Shown one piece after another: positions 34,403-44,351 of a stretch of DNA of 64,000 nt. Each line of letters starts with the position of its first letter. Position 1 is the first letter of the stretch. Source of the stretch: Ideonella oryzae (GTDB taxonomy: Bacteria > Pseudomonadota > Gammaproteobacteria > Burkholderiales > Burkholderiaceae_C); assembly GCF_024055665.1 (NCBI RefSeq), contig NZ_JAMXMC010000009.1, positions 1-64,000 of the forward strand. The letters run 5' to 3'. The position numbers were made by a program, and so were the translations under genes. The notes under the pieces are model-generated. The model was not told the DNA's origin and did no database searches. It saw only the letters and a program-made list of their open reading frames with translations.

Positions 34403-35392
34403 ATGGAACATGAACACAGCACGCTGGTGCTGGGCGCCACCGGCGGCATTGGCGGCGAAGTGGCCCGGCAGCTGCGCGATGCCGGCTGGCCGGTGCGGGC
34501 CCTGAGCCGTGGCAGGCCGCCGGCCGAGGCCGGCCTGTCCTGGGTGCGGGGCGACGCCCTGAACGCCACCGACGTGATGGCCGCCGCCCAGGGCTGCCGG
34601 GTGATCGTGCACGCCGTGAACCCGCCGGGCTACCGGCACTGGGGCGACTGGGTGCTGCCCATGCTGGAAAACACGCTGGCCGCGGCCCGAGCCCAGCGGG
34701 CGCTGGTCGTGCTGCCCGGCACGCTCTACAACCACGGCCCCGATGCCGGTGCGCTGCTGGGCGAAGCTGCCCCCCAGCACCCGCTCACGCGCAAAGGCGC
34801 CATCCGGGTGGCGATGGAGCAACGGCTGCAGGACTTCGCGGCCGCCGGCGGGCGGGTGCTGATCGTGCGCGCCGGCGACTTCTTCGGCCCGCGCTGCGGC
34901 AACAGCTGGTTCGCCCAGGGCCTGGTGCAGCCGGGTCGGCCGGTCACCCAGGTGCGGCAGCCCGGCCGGGCAGGCGTGGGCCACCAGTGGGCCTACCTGC
35001 CGGATGTGGCCCGCAGCATCGTGGCCCTGCTGGCCCGGCGCCACACGCTGGAACCCTTCGCCCGCTTTCACCTGGGAGGCCACTGGGATGCCGACGGCAC
35101 GCAGATGGTCCAGAGCATCGTGCACGTGGTCGGCCGGCATGGTGGCAGGCTGCCACGGGTGCGGGCCTTTCCCTGGTGGCAGGTGCGGCTGGCCGCCCCC
35201 TTCGTGCCCACCCTGCGCGAGCTGCTGGAAATGCGCTACCTGTGGGAGCGCCCCGTGCAACTGGACAACCAGGCCCTGCGCACCCTGCTGGGCACCGAGC
35301 CGCACACGCCATGGGACGCGGCGGTGGAAGCCACGCTGGAAGGCCTGGGCTGCCTGCCGGCACCGGCCGTCGTGCCCCCGCTGGCGGCTTGA
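34403..35392 (+). CDS. NAD-dependent epimerase/dehydratase-like protein (extended SDR)
   Basis: A 329-residue Rossmann protein. The N-terminal nucleotide-binding motif is LVLGATGGIGGEVARQL, close to TGxxGxxG. Next come DALNATDVMAAAQGCRVIVHAVN, and an LPGTLYNHGPDAGALLGE segment in place of the usual YxxxK active site. The active-site Tyr is therefore not clear and it may be an NmrA-like or degenerate oxidoreductase. Start ATG 34403 has CAGGAA upstream. Divergent from a LysR gene; its stop abuts the convergent aruG stop (TGATCA). Substrate unknown. Confidence 0.8.
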   Translation: MEHEHSTLVLGATGGIGGEVARQLRDAGWPVRALSRGRPPAEAGLSWVRGDALNATDVMAAAQGCRVIVHAVNPPGYRHWGDWVLPMLENTLAAARAQRALVVLPGTLYNHGPDAGALLGEAAPQHPLTRKGAIRVAMEQRLQDFAAAGGRVLIVRAGDFFGPRCGNSWFAQGLVQPGRPVTQVRQPGRAGVGHQWAYLPDVARSIVALLARRHTLEPFARFHLGGHWDADGTQMVQSIVHVVGRHGGRLPRVRAFPWWQVRLAAPFVPTLRELLEMRYLWERPVQLDNQALRTLLGTEPHTPWDAAVEATLEGLGCLPAPAVVPPLAA

Positions 35393-36391
35393 TCAGACCG
35401 CCAGCGGCAGGGTCCAGCGCGGCCCGCTCAGCCCGGCAGCCGTCCAGTCGGCCGGAACGGCCAGCGTCTGCGGCGAGGTGCCGCGTGCCCGCAGGGCCAG
35501 CACCTCGTCGCCTTCGTCGGCCGCCACCAGCCAGGTGGTCGAGGCCCATTCGCCGCGCGGCCGGGCCTCGACCAGGTTGCGCCGGCGCACCTGCAGCACC
35601 GCCGGCAGGGTGTCCAGCCGGGCCTCGAAAACCGGGCCGCCCTCGTCGATGGTGATGTGGTGGCCGTAGCGCAGGCCTTCGGCCGCCAGCACGCCCAGCA
35701 ACGGGTGGCAGGCCAGCGGCACCTGGGCGATGGCGGCCTGGGCCGGCCCCGGCAGGAAGGACACATAGACCGGCTGGCGCGGCAGCAGCGCGGCCACGTG
35801 GCTGCGCCAGGCCGGACCGAAACGGTGCAGGGCCTCCTGCGGCTCTCCGGCATAGAAGTGGCGCCCCAGCCCCTCCCAGAAGGGCGAACGGCCGGCCTCG
35901 TCGCGCAGACCGGGCAATTCGACGATGAGCTGGGCGCCCAGTTGCGCACGGTCGCGGGCCAGCAGCAGCAGGGCCGCGCGCAGCAGGTGCTGCAGGGCGG
36001 CGGCCTGCTCCGGCAGATCCAGGTCCGGGTCCCAGGCCAGGTCGGCCAGCTCGGCCGCGCCGGTGTGGTCGTTGCCCAGCAGCAGGGTGTTCTGCTGGTG
36101 GAACAGGCTCAAGGATGGCGCGGCATGCACCACGCAACCCACGTGGTACCAGTGGCGCAGGCGGTCGCGGCCGATCACCGGTCGCAACCGCACGCAGGCC
36201 CGCGGGCCCTCCGGCGTCTCCAGCAGCCACCAGCGCTCGGCGGCGTGGGGGGCCGGCAGACGGCGGTCGGCCGTCGTCGGCAGCCACAGGCTCAGCCGGG
36301 GCAGGTCGTGGTCGGTCACCGGGCGCAGGCGCCAGGCCCCGCCCGGGCCGGGCAGCCCCCCCACCGGGGCCTCTCGTGAGGATGGGTTCAT
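35393..36391 (-). CDS. aruG: Arginine N-succinyltransferase, AruG-like subunit
   Basis: A 332-residue AstA-type protein, second subunit of arginine succinyltransferase. The core AGRSPFWEGLGRHFY, VYVSFLPGPAQAAIAQV and EGLRYGHHITIDEGGPVFEAR match the conserved C-terminal half of the AstA family. The N-terminal GNAT-like half is divergent: the usual LSLANDLTG-type motif is only recalled by LLGNDHTG. It overlaps aruF by 4 bases. The family name is secure, the subunit assignment (beta) rests on position after aruF and on divergence. Confidence 0.8.
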   Translation of the reverse strand: MNPSSREAPVGGLPGPGGAWRLRPVTDHDLPRLSLWLPTTADRRLPAPHAAERWWLLETPEGPRACVRLRPVIGRDRLRHWYHVGCVVHAAPSLSLFHQQNTLLLGNDHTGAAELADLAWDPDLDLPEQAAALQHLLRAALLLLARDRAQLGAQLIVELPGLRDEAGRSPFWEGLGRHFYAGEPQEALHRFGPAWRSHVAALLPRQPVYVSFLPGPAQAAIAQVPLACHPLLGVLAAEGLRYGHHITIDEGGPVFEARLDTLPAVLQVRRRNLVEARPRGEWASTTWLVAADEGDEVLALRARGTSPQTLAVPADWTAAGLSGPRWTLPLAV

Positions 36392-37479
36392 CGCGTCGCT
36401 CCTCCCAGGCTGGCCGGCAGGGGGACGGCGGCCAGCGGATCGCCATCGGCGGCCAGCAGGGCCAGGTCATCCGGCTGCAGCGGCCCGGCGCACACGCTGG
36501 CGCGGAAGTCCTGCACCTGCGCATTGGCCACCAGCCAGGTCCCCTGGCGCAGGCCCCGCCCGGCTTCCTGGGCGTCTGCAAAGACCCGGCGGCCGGCCAC
36601 GCTGCGCAGCAAGGGCAGCCGGCCCTCCATCGTCGGACCACCGTCGAACAGGTTGAGGTAGGTGTCGGCGTCCAGGCCCTCGTCCAGCAGGATCTGGAAG
36701 GGCAGCTCGGCCACCGGGTGCAGTTGGCCCAGCGACCACTGCGCCTCCTCGGGCAGCAGCGGCACGTAGATGGGCGACTGCGGCAGCAGCTCGGCGATCA
36801 GCGTGCGCTGCGGGCCGCTGGCCAGCTGCTCGGCGGCGGGATAGTCCATGTGGAAGAAGCGCCGCCCCACCGCGTCCCAGAAGGGGCAGCGGCCGCTGTC
36901 GTCGGCCAGGCCGGGATGCTCGGAGGCGATGCGGTCGGAGAAGCGGTCGGGAAACTGGGCGATGAAGAGCAGGCGCCCGCGCGAGAGCAGCTGCGGCGCC
37001 ACGCCCGCGGCATGGGCCGGGTCGATGTGGAAGCCGGTCAGCAGGGTCACGCCCGTCAGGTCGTGGCACAGGTGCAGGGTGTGGATGCGGTTGCGTGCCT
37101 CCAGCTCGGGGCTGACCTGCACCACGTACTCGTTGCGGTAGCTGTAGAAGCGGTCGTGGAAGCCGGCGCTGGCGGCAATGCCGCTGGTGCCCACCAGGGC
37201 ACCGCCCTGGGCCCGGTCCTCCAGCACGAAGAGGTAATGCTCCTCGCCGCTCACGTCGTCGTCGGCGGCAAAGGACTTGAGCGAGCGCTCCAGCTTGTCG
37301 CGCAGCAGGGCGCGGTCCGGCACCAGGGAGCTGATGCCGATGGCGCTGGCCTGGGCCAGTCGCTCCAGCGCCGGCAGATCGGCCAGGGCGGCCGGCCGCA
37401 GCAGGTAGCGGCCCGACTCACCCGGGACGGTCGCCGGCGGGGCCGCGTCAGCGGCCGGGGATTTCACGATTCTGCTCAT
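36388..37479 (-). CDS. aruF: Arginine N-succinyltransferase, AruF-like subunit
   Basis: A 363-residue AstA-family enzyme, first step of the AST pathway: arginine plus succinyl-CoA gives N2-succinylarginine. N-terminal YLLRPAALADLPALERLA is the GNAT start. Family features FYSYRNEYVVQVS, TLHLCHDLTGVTLLTGF, SRGRLLFIAQFP, CPFWDAVGRRFFHMDY, IYVPLLPEEAQ and NLFDGGPTMEGR are all present. The start is ATG 37477-37479, which overlaps the argR stop by 32 bases; a later start is possible. Coupled to aruG. Confidence 0.88.
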   Translation of the reverse strand: MSRIVKSPAADAAPPATVPGESGRYLLRPAALADLPALERLAQASAIGISSLVPDRALLRDKLERSLKSFAADDDVSGEEHYLFVLEDRAQGGALVGTSGIAASAGFHDRFYSYRNEYVVQVSPELEARNRIHTLHLCHDLTGVTLLTGFHIDPAHAAGVAPQLLSRGRLLFIAQFPDRFSDRIASEHPGLADDSGRCPFWDAVGRRFFHMDYPAAEQLASGPQRTLIAELLPQSPIYVPLLPEEAQWSLGQLHPVAELPFQILLDEGLDADTYLNLFDGGPTMEGRLPLLRSVAGRRVFADAQEAGRGLRQGTWLVANAQVQDFRASVCAGPLQPDDLALLAADGDPLAAVPLPASLGGATR

Positions 37480-38539
37480 CGGGACTCCCGACAGGGACAT
37501 CAGGGACATCAAGGACGGAGGCCTGCCCGGGCGCGGCCGGCGCCAGCGACACCCCGGCCTGGGCCGCCCGCCAGGCCACGGCCTGCGGGCTGCGCTCCTC
37601 GCGCGGGGTGTGGCCGTAGCGGGCCCGGTAGGCGTTGGAGAAGTGCGGACCGGAGGCGAAGCCGCAGGACAGCGCGATCTGCAGGATGGACTGGTGGGTC
37701 TGGCGAAGCATGTCGCGGGCCCGGTCCAGGCGCAGCTCCAGGTACCAGCGCGAGGGCAGCGCGTCCAGGTGCTGCTTGAACAGGCGCTCGAGCTGCCGGC
37801 GCGAAACGCCCACCAGGCGGGAGATCTCCTCGGTGGGCAGGGGCTCGCCGAGGTTGGCCTCCATCAGCGCCACGGCCTCGGCCAGCTTGGCCGAACCGCC
37901 GCCCAGGGGCGTGACCAGGGGCAGGCGCTGGCGCTCCTCGCGCGGGCGCTGGCGCTCGCGGCCCAGCGCGGACAGCAGCGACGGGCCCAGGCGCTCGCCA
38001 TGGCGCTGGATCAGCCAGGCGATCAGCAGGTCCTGGCTGGCCTGGTGGCTGGCGCAGCTCATGCGCTGCTCGTCGAGTTCGTAGATCTGCTGCGAGACCA
38101 CCAGCTCCGGATGGCGCTCGGCCAGCACCGCGCCGTGCGGCCATTGCGCGGTGGCCCGGTGGCCGCGCAGCAGGCCAGCCTCGGCCAGCCAGGCCGCTCC
38201 GGTGCCCACCCCGCCCATCAGGCAGCCCTGGGCCGCGCGCTGGCGCAGCCACAGCAGCTGCGGTGCCACCAGATCAGGCTCGCCATGCCAGGGGCCTTCG
38301 GCGTGCACCAGCACCGCGTCCAGCCAGCCGGCCTGGCTCATGGCATGGGCCAGCACCGGCACGCCCTCGGCCGAACTCACCGGGCCGGCGCCGCGCGCCA
38401 GCAGCACGGTGTCATAGAGCGGCTGTTCGAGCAGGCGGTTGGCGGCCTGCAACGTCTCCAGCACGCCGGCCAGGCCCATCAGGCCGAAGCCCGGCTGCAG
38501 CACCAGGCCGAAGCGCCAGGATGCGCGGCCGCCGTCCAC
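37448..38539 (-). CDS. argR: ArgR-like AraC/GlxA-family regulator
   Basis: A 363-residue regulator of the GlxA/ArgR type. A DJ-1/PfpI-like N-terminal domain (about residues 8-195; [19 protein letters not shown]) precedes the AraC double HTH (about 218-325). The HTH has [24 protein letters not shown] and [25 protein letters not shown]. Start is GTG 38537-38539, 12 bases past the aotP stop. In Pseudomonas ArgR follows aotJQMOP in the same way and activates arginine uptake and catabolism genes, so the same role is likely. Confidence 0.87.
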   Translation of the reverse strand: MDGGRASWRFGLVLQPGFGLMGLAGVLETLQAANRLLEQPLYDTVLLARGAGPVSSAEGVPVLAHAMSQAGWLDAVLVHAEGPWHGEPDLVAPQLLWLRQRAAQGCLMGGVGTGAAWLAEAGLLRGHRATAQWPHGAVLAERHPELVVSQQIYELDEQRMSCASHQASQDLLIAWLIQRHGERLGPSLLSALGRERQRPREERQRLPLVTPLGGGSAKLAEAVALMEANLGEPLPTEEISRLVGVSRRQLERLFKQHLDALPSRWYLELRLDRARDMLRQTHQSILQIALSCGFASGPHFSNAYRARYGHTPREERSPQAVAWRAAQAGVSLAPAAPGQASVLDVPDVPVGSPDEQNREIPGR

Positions 38540-38551
38540 CGGACCCGGCCC

Positions 38552-39328
<777 letters not shown>

Positions 39329-39338
39329 CGCGTGCCCC

Positions 39339-40469
39339 TCAGGCCGACAGCAGCGCGCCGGCCCGGGTGGCCTCGCGCCCGGCCACCTTGCCCAGGGACA
39401 TGCCGGCCACCGCAAAGCGGCGCAGGTCGCGGGCGAAGAACAGGCCATCGACCGGTGCGCCCAGCGTGGTCACCTGGCCGGTCAGCGGGTCGATCAAATC
39501 CACCAGCGGCTGGCCGGCCACCACCGCGGTGCCGGGCACCTGCAGGAAGACCACCATGCCGCCGGTGGGCGCCACCACCGGGATGGAACCGGCCAGCGGC
39601 GTGGCCTCGCGCTTGAGTGGTGGCAGCGCCGGCAGGATGCCGCCCTCGGGGGCCACCACGCCGCGCTGAATCAGAAAGTCGACGATGCCCTGGGCATCGG
39701 CCGCCGCCAGGTCGTGCCGCACATCGGCCTCGCCGCGCAGCTCGATGGTGGCGGCCATGCAGGCCGGTGGCAGCGGCTTGGCCGGGCCCAGGCGCTCGGC
39801 CAGCTGGGGCCAGAGCATGGAGCAGGCCTCGTCGAAGGGCTCGCCCCCGGAGCGCTCGGCCAGCAGGGCCAGCTCGGCACCGACGCAGCGGGCCAGCAGC
39901 TGGCCATCGCCCGGCCAGGTCTGCGGCGTGGTGTAGAGGTGCAGCAGGGCCTCGCCGTCGCAGTGCAGGTCCAGCACCACGTCGGCGTCGATGGCCAGGC
40001 CCAGCAGGGTCTTGCGCAGGCTCTCCAGCGGAGACGTGGCCACCAGGGCGGCCACCGCCTCGCGCAGCGCGCCGCGCACCAGACACACGTTCTCGGCAGC
40101 GTCCGCGCCCAGCCGGTCCATCACGCGGTCGAGCACCGCGCCGGTGAGGTCGGTGAAATGGCGGTTGAAGTTCTCGCCACTGTGCAGCTCGAAGCGGCCC
40201 TGGAAGCCGCGCAGCACCCACTGGCCCACACCCAATGGGTTGGCCATGGGGACCAGCACGACCTCGCCGGTCAGGCGGCCAGCCGCCTCCAAGGCATCCA
40301 GGTGGTTGCGCAGGTGGTGGGCCACCAGCATGCCGGGCACTTCGTCGGCATGCAGTGAGCCCTGGATGGTCACCTTGGGGCCCTGGCCGGGCGTGCCGTA
40401 GTGCAGGCTGACCAGCTCATGGGTGGTGCCCGGGGTGGCGGAGGCGAGGGGGTGTCGGACGATGTGCAT
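39339..40469 (-). CDS. aotO: AotO-like M14 deacylase (succinylglutamate desuccinylase/aspartoacylase family)
   Basis: A 376-residue metallopeptidase-like protein. [10 protein letters not shown] supplies His and Glu zinc ligands (about residues 40 and 43), and [10 protein letters not shown] gives the second His. GENFNRHF is the substrate-binding Asn-Arg. The C-terminal barrel-sandwich domain has [18 protein letters not shown]. This family removes acyl groups from acylated amino acids or peptides. In the Pseudomonas aot cluster a similar gene sits between aotM and aotP; its role there is not settled. Here it may act on N-acylated or isopeptide-linked arginine, which is inference. Confidence 0.82.
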   Translation of the reverse strand: MHIVRHPLASATPGTTHELVSLHYGTPGQGPKVTIQGSLHADEVPGMLVAHHLRNHLDALEAAGRLTGEVVLVPMANPLGVGQWVLRGFQGRFELHSGENFNRHFTDLTGAVLDRVMDRLGADAAENVCLVRGALREAVAALVATSPLESLRKTLLGLAIDADVVLDLHCDGEALLHLYTTPQTWPGDGQLLARCVGAELALLAERSGGEPFDEACSMLWPQLAERLGPAKPLPPACMAATIELRGEADVRHDLAAADAQGIVDFLIQRGVVAPEGGILPALPPLKREATPLAGSIPVVAPTGGMVVFLQVPGTAVVAGQPLVDLIDPLTGQVTTLGAPVDGLFFARDLRRFAVAGMSLGKVAGREATRAGALLSA

Positions 40470-40488
40470 GAAAGCAGGTGAACAGCGG

Positions 40489-41178
40489 TCAGTGCCGGCC
40501 TTGCAGCGGCGCGACCCAGCGGCGCTCGGCCGCGCGGAACAGGCCCACCAGCACCACGGTGATGGCCAGGTAGAACACGGCCGCGGTGAGGAAGGCCTCG
40601 AAAGGCAGGTAGTAGGTGGAGTTCATCTCGCGGGCGGCCCCGGTCAGGTCCGCCAGCGTGACGACGCTGGCCAGCGAGGTGCCGTGCAGCATCAGCACCA
40701 CCTCGTTGCCGTAGGCCGGCAGGGCCCGCCGCAAGGCCGAGGGGATGACGATGCGCCGGAAGGTGACCCAGCGCGACATGCCCATGGCCTTGGCCGCCTC
40801 GATTTCGCCGGCCGGCAGGGCCTTGATGGCGCCGTGCAGGATCTCGGTGGTGTAGGCGCAGGTGTTGATGGCGAAGGCCGCGATGGCGCAGAACCAGGCC
40901 GAGCTGAGCCAGGGCCAGGCCGGGCTGTTGCGCACGGCCTCGAACTGGGCCAGGCCGTAGTAAAGCAGATAGAGCTGCACCAGCATCGGCGTGCCGCGGA
41001 TGACATAGGTGAACCCCCACACCGGCCGCGACAGCCAGGCGATGGGCAGGCTGCGCAGCATGGCCAGCGGCAGCGCGCACAGCCCGCCAGCCAGCAGGGC
41101 GGCCAGCAGCAGCTCCAGGGTCACCCCCAGACCGTGGACGTACTGCGGCAGGCTGTCGTGGATGGCTTGGAAATCCAT
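40489..41178 (-). CDS. aotM: Arginine ABC transporter permease
   Basis: A 229-residue HisM-type permease with about five hydrophobic helices. The EAA loop is EIEAAKAMGMSRWVTFRRIVIPSALRRALP, the conserved site where the ATPase docks. RGTPMLVQLYLLYYGLAQ is the family N-terminal signature. ATG 41176-41178 is 13 bases after the aotQ stop. Pairs with the AotQ-like permease. Confidence 0.92.
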   Translation of the reverse strand: MDFQAIHDSLPQYVHGLGVTLELLLAALLAGGLCALPLAMLRSLPIAWLSRPVWGFTYVIRGTPMLVQLYLLYYGLAQFEAVRNSPAWPWLSSAWFCAIAAFAINTCAYTTEILHGAIKALPAGEIEAAKAMGMSRWVTFRRIVIPSALRRALPAYGNEVVLMLHGTSLASVVTLADLTGAAREMNSTYYLPFEAFLTAAVFYLAITVVLVGLFRAAERRWVAPLQGRH

Positions 41179-41191
41179 GGCCGCCGCCTCG

Positions 41192-41878
41192 TCAGAGCGC
41201 CACCTGGCGCACGCCCATGGACAGGCGGCGCGCCAGCCAGGCAAAGCCCAGCTCGGACAGGGTGGTGAAGGCCAGGTAGATCAGCCCAGCGACGACATAG
41301 AACAGGAACGGCTCCCGCGTGGCGCCAGCAGCTTGACCGGCCCGGCTCAGGAGCTCCGGCAACCCCACGACTGACACGATGGCTGTGCTCTTGATCATCA
41401 CCAGCCAGTTGTTGGACAGGGCCGGCAGGGCGTGGCGCAGCATCTGCGGGCCGACCACGCGGGTGAGCACCTGGCGGCGGTTCATGCCGTAGGCCAGGGC
41501 CGCCTCGCGCTGGCCGGGCGGCACAGCCAGGAAGGCGCCACGCAGCACCTCGGTCAGGTAGGCGCCGAAGACGAAGCCGATGGTCAGCACCCCGGCGATG
41601 AAGGGGTCGATGTCAACGTAGCCCCAGCCTTGCGCATCCGCGATGGCGTTGACTGCCATCTGTCCGCCGTAGAAGACCAGCAGCATCATGACCAGATCTG
41701 GCACGGATCGAATCAGCGTGGTGTAGACAGTGGCCGGCCACTGCAGCAGGCGCCAGCGCGAGAGCTTGGCCAGCGCCCCGGCCAGCCCCAACACCAGGGC
41801 AATGACCAGTGAGCCAAGGGCCACCCCCAAGGTCAGCAGCGTCCCCTGCAGCAGGCTGGCACCGTAGCCGTGCAGCAT
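41192..41878 (-). CDS. aotQ: Arginine ABC transporter permease
   Basis: A 228-residue HisQ-type permease. It has IRSVPDLVMMLLVFYGGQ (family N-terminal signature) and the EAA loop QREAALAYGMNRRQVLTRVVGPQMLRHALP. Further residues include NNWLVMIKSTAIVSVVGLPEL. Five membrane helices are visible. It follows aotJ by 27 bases. Confidence 0.92.
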   Translation of the reverse strand: MLHGYGASLLQGTLLTLGVALGSLVIALVLGLAGALAKLSRWRLLQWPATVYTTLIRSVPDLVMMLLVFYGGQMAVNAIADAQGWGYVDIDPFIAGVLTIGFVFGAYLTEVLRGAFLAVPPGQREAALAYGMNRRQVLTRVVGPQMLRHALPALSNNWLVMIKSTAIVSVVGLPELLSRAGQAAGATREPFLFYVVAGLIYLAFTTLSELGFAWLARRLSMGVRQVAL

Positions 41879-41905
41879 CGTCCGTCCCCTCCCTGGCCGC
41901 GGCGC

Positions 41906-42685
41906 TTACTTGCCGTAGATGTCGAAGTCGAAGTACTTGGACTCGACTTTCTTGTAGGTGCCGTTGGCGCGGATGGCCTGGATCGCGGCATTGAACTTCT
42001 GCTGCAGCGCGGCGTCGTTCTTGCGCACCGCGATGCCGGCCCCGGCCCCGAAGAAGGCCGGATCGTCCGGCGGCGTGCCCAGCACCGCGAAGCCCTTGCC
42101 GGCCGGGGTCTTCAGAAAGCCCAGGTTGGCGGCCACGGAGTCGCACACGGTGGCGTCGATGCGGCCGGCAGCCAGGTCCAGGAAGACCTCGTCCTGCTTG
42201 CTGTAGCGGACGATCTCGCTGTCCTTGTAGGTGGCGGTGGCCCAGCGGTCGTGGATGGAGGTGCGCTGCACGCCGATCTTCTTGCCCTTCATCGCGGCCG
42301 GCGAGATGTCATGCGGCAGGCCGCCCTTGCCGATCATCCAGGGCGGGGTGTTCTGATATTTCTCGCTGAAGAGCACCGACTTCTTGCGCTCCTCGGTGAT
42401 GGCCATCGAGGCGATGATGGCGTCGAACTTGCGCGCCTGCAGGGCCGGGATCATGCCGTCCCACTCCTGCTGCACCAGGGTGCACTCGGCCTTCATCTCG
42501 GCGCACAGGGCCAGCGCGATGTCGATGTCAAAGCCCTTGAGCTTGCCATCGGTGCCCACCTCGGAGAACGGGGGGTAGGCCCCCTCCACCCCGATGCGGA
42601 TCTTCTTCCAGTCCGGGGCCTGGGCCGAGGCGGCCAAGCTGGCGGCGGCCAGCATCAGTGCAGTGAGGAGGTGACGGCGTTGCAT
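41906..42685 (-). CDS. aotJ: Arginine/basic amino-acid periplasmic binding protein
   Basis: A 259-residue solute-binding protein with a 22-residue signal peptide (cleavage near ASA-QA). Mature IRIGVEGAYPPFSEVGTDGKLKGFDIDIA and EWDGMIPALQARKFDAIIASMAITEERKK are the SBP_bac_3 family marks. A Cys pair (CAEMKAEC) fits basic amino-acid binders. AGGAGA precedes the ATG. It follows the cyanophycinase gene by 45 bases, so both may share a promoter. Confidence 0.92.
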   Translation of the reverse strand: MQRRHLLTALMLAAASLAASAQAPDWKKIRIGVEGAYPPFSEVGTDGKLKGFDIDIALALCAEMKAECTLVQQEWDGMIPALQARKFDAIIASMAITEERKKSVLFSEKYQNTPPWMIGKGGLPHDISPAAMKGKKIGVQRTSIHDRWATATYKDSEIVRYSKQDEVFLDLAAGRIDATVCDSVAANLGFLKTPAGKGFAVLGTPPDDPAFFGAGAGIAVRKNDAALQQKFNAAIQAIRANGTYKKVESKYFDFDIYGK

Positions 42686-42730
42686 GGTGAAAGACTTCTC
42701 CTGGAGGGCGGGAACGGGCCGAGGCGAGGG

Positions 42731-44020
42731 TCAGTGCGGCGCCCAGGGCGTCGTGAACGGACGCGCCATGCGCACCGGGATGATGTCCAGGTACAGGTTG
42801 GACACGCTGTAGTCGTCGCCACCGAGCTCGTCAGAGTACCAGCCCACCGTATCTGGCCCCTTGTAGAGGCGGAACTGGAAGGCCAGGTCGGCCCGCTTGT
42901 CCGAGGACGGCGCCAACGGGTCGAAGGTCAGGCCGCGCACTTCCTGCTGGGTGCTGTCGATCAGGTAGCCCATGGCATTGACCAGGGCGGTGTCGCCCAG
43001 CATGTCGGTGTAGTACAGCGGCGTGGCGTACTCCGGCTTGTAGCCCTTGGCGTGGGGATCCAGCTGGGTGCCGCGCTGCTTCCATTCAGAAGGCGTGACG
43101 CGCCGGCTGCCGACGTTGTAGCTGTCCCCCCGGTCCAGGTAGGTCAGGCGGGCACCGGTCACGTTCAGGGCATCGATCTTGTCGTTGGTCTGCACATCGT
43201 TGAGGTCCACCAGCAGCGCGCCCTTGGCGCCGATGACCTCAATGTCGTCACCGTGCACGATGGCCGCGCTGTTCTCGTCCACGCCCAGGCCCAGCTTGTA
43301 GCCCTTGGCCAGCATCAGCGGGATCATGCGGCCGAAGCGGCCACGCTTGAGGAAGTGCTGGTCGACGAAGAGGTTGGAGCCGACGAAGCCCAGCCCGCGG
43401 TCGACTTCCTTGCCGTCACGCAGCTGCCCCTTCATCACCCCGATCACGCTGGGCGCGTCGCGGAACATCACGGCACTCATGATGGCCGCCCCTGCCGAGG
43501 TGCCAGCCACCACGCCGCCACGGCGGTAGACGTCCCAGATGGCTTCCAGCATCGGGGTGGACTGGCCGCCTGGCGCGAAGGTGTCGACGATGCGCTCCTG
43601 GGCGCCCCCCGAGAAGAAGATGCCGTCGGCGCTGTTGACCATGTCCAGCAGGGACTTGTCACGCACCGCCCGGTTCAGGTCCACCCACTTCAGTGCAGGG
43701 GCCACCGGCAGCACATCGGCATTGGCGCCATGGTGTTCCAGCAACTCGGACAGGCGGCGGCCGGTCTTGTCGGGCGATTCGGACGCCGTGGCAAAAACGA
43801 TCCAGTGCGAGCCCTTGCCGCCGGACAAGGCCACCATGCGGCTCCAGACCTCGTCGTTGTCAGCCTTGAGGGCCCCGCCAATGACCACCGCATAGCCCTG
43901 AGCCGGCGTGACGGGTTTGGAAACCGGCGCGGCCTGGGCCAACCAGGTGGCGCAGGTCAGGGTCAGCGCGGCCAGGGCTTGCCGGCGGGAAAGGCGTTCG
44001 ATCAGGGAAGAAGGGCGCAT
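42731..44020 (-). CDS. Secreted cyanophycinase (S51-like)
   Basis: Predicted to hydrolyse cyanophycin (multi-L-arginyl-poly-L-aspartate) to beta-Asp-Arg dipeptides outside the cytoplasm. The 429-residue protein has a signal peptide (cleavage near AQA-AP). The core has ADGIFFSGGAQERIV, GTSAGAAIMS with nucleophile Ser, and FVDQHFLKRGRFGRM. The S51 triad partners lie in GVDENSAAIV (Glu) and QHF (His). At over 400 residues it is longer than intracellular CphB (about 270) and matches the extracellular CphE type, with an extra C-terminal domain. It heads the arginine uptake array, supporting cyanophycin as an arginine source. Confidence 0.85.
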   Translation of the reverse strand: MRPSSLIERLSRRQALAALTLTCATWLAQAAPVSKPVTPAQGYAVVIGGALKADNDEVWSRMVALSGGKGSHWIVFATASESPDKTGRRLSELLEHHGANADVLPVAPALKWVDLNRAVRDKSLLDMVNSADGIFFSGGAQERIVDTFAPGGQSTPMLEAIWDVYRRGGVVAGTSAGAAIMSAVMFRDAPSVIGVMKGQLRDGKEVDRGLGFVGSNLFVDQHFLKRGRFGRMIPLMLAKGYKLGLGVDENSAAIVHGDDIEVIGAKGALLVDLNDVQTNDKIDALNVTGARLTYLDRGDSYNVGSRRVTPSEWKQRGTQLDPHAKGYKPEYATPLYYTDMLGDTALVNAMGYLIDSTQQEVRGLTFDPLAPSSDKRADLAFQFRLYKGPDTVGWYSDELGGDDYSVSNLYLDIIPVRMARPFTTPWAPH

Positions 44021-44351
44021 GGATGGATGGGCTGTCACCGGAAGGAGCCTGGATGCATCTTGGCACCGCCTGCGGAGCCCGGCCACCCCGAATCGGGCAA
44101 AGCGGTGCGATTGCAAAAAAGAATGTCGCTTGCCTGCAAACCCTCGCCCCAGGCGATCCATCCCCAGGGGCTAGGCGACCGGGCCGGGGTCTGTCTGCCA
44201 CACGCAGTTGTCACAGCGCGACGCCAAGTTGCGCTTTCGCGACGGCTTGATGAAGGTCCTGTGGCATCCCTGTCCATGCTTCCTAGACTCGCAGCAACCC
44301 ACAGCCACATCCACAGCAATACCGGCTTCACACAGCCTCCGGAGGGATTCC
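44021..44351. other. 331-base divergent region between cyanophycinase and TonB-receptor genes
   Basis: No coding gene was supported. It must carry promoters for both the minus-strand arginine/cyanophycin array and the plus-strand receptor. GGAGGGATTCC precedes the receptor ATG. No clear -10/-35 pair or perfect dyad stood out by eye. Confidence 0.4.
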
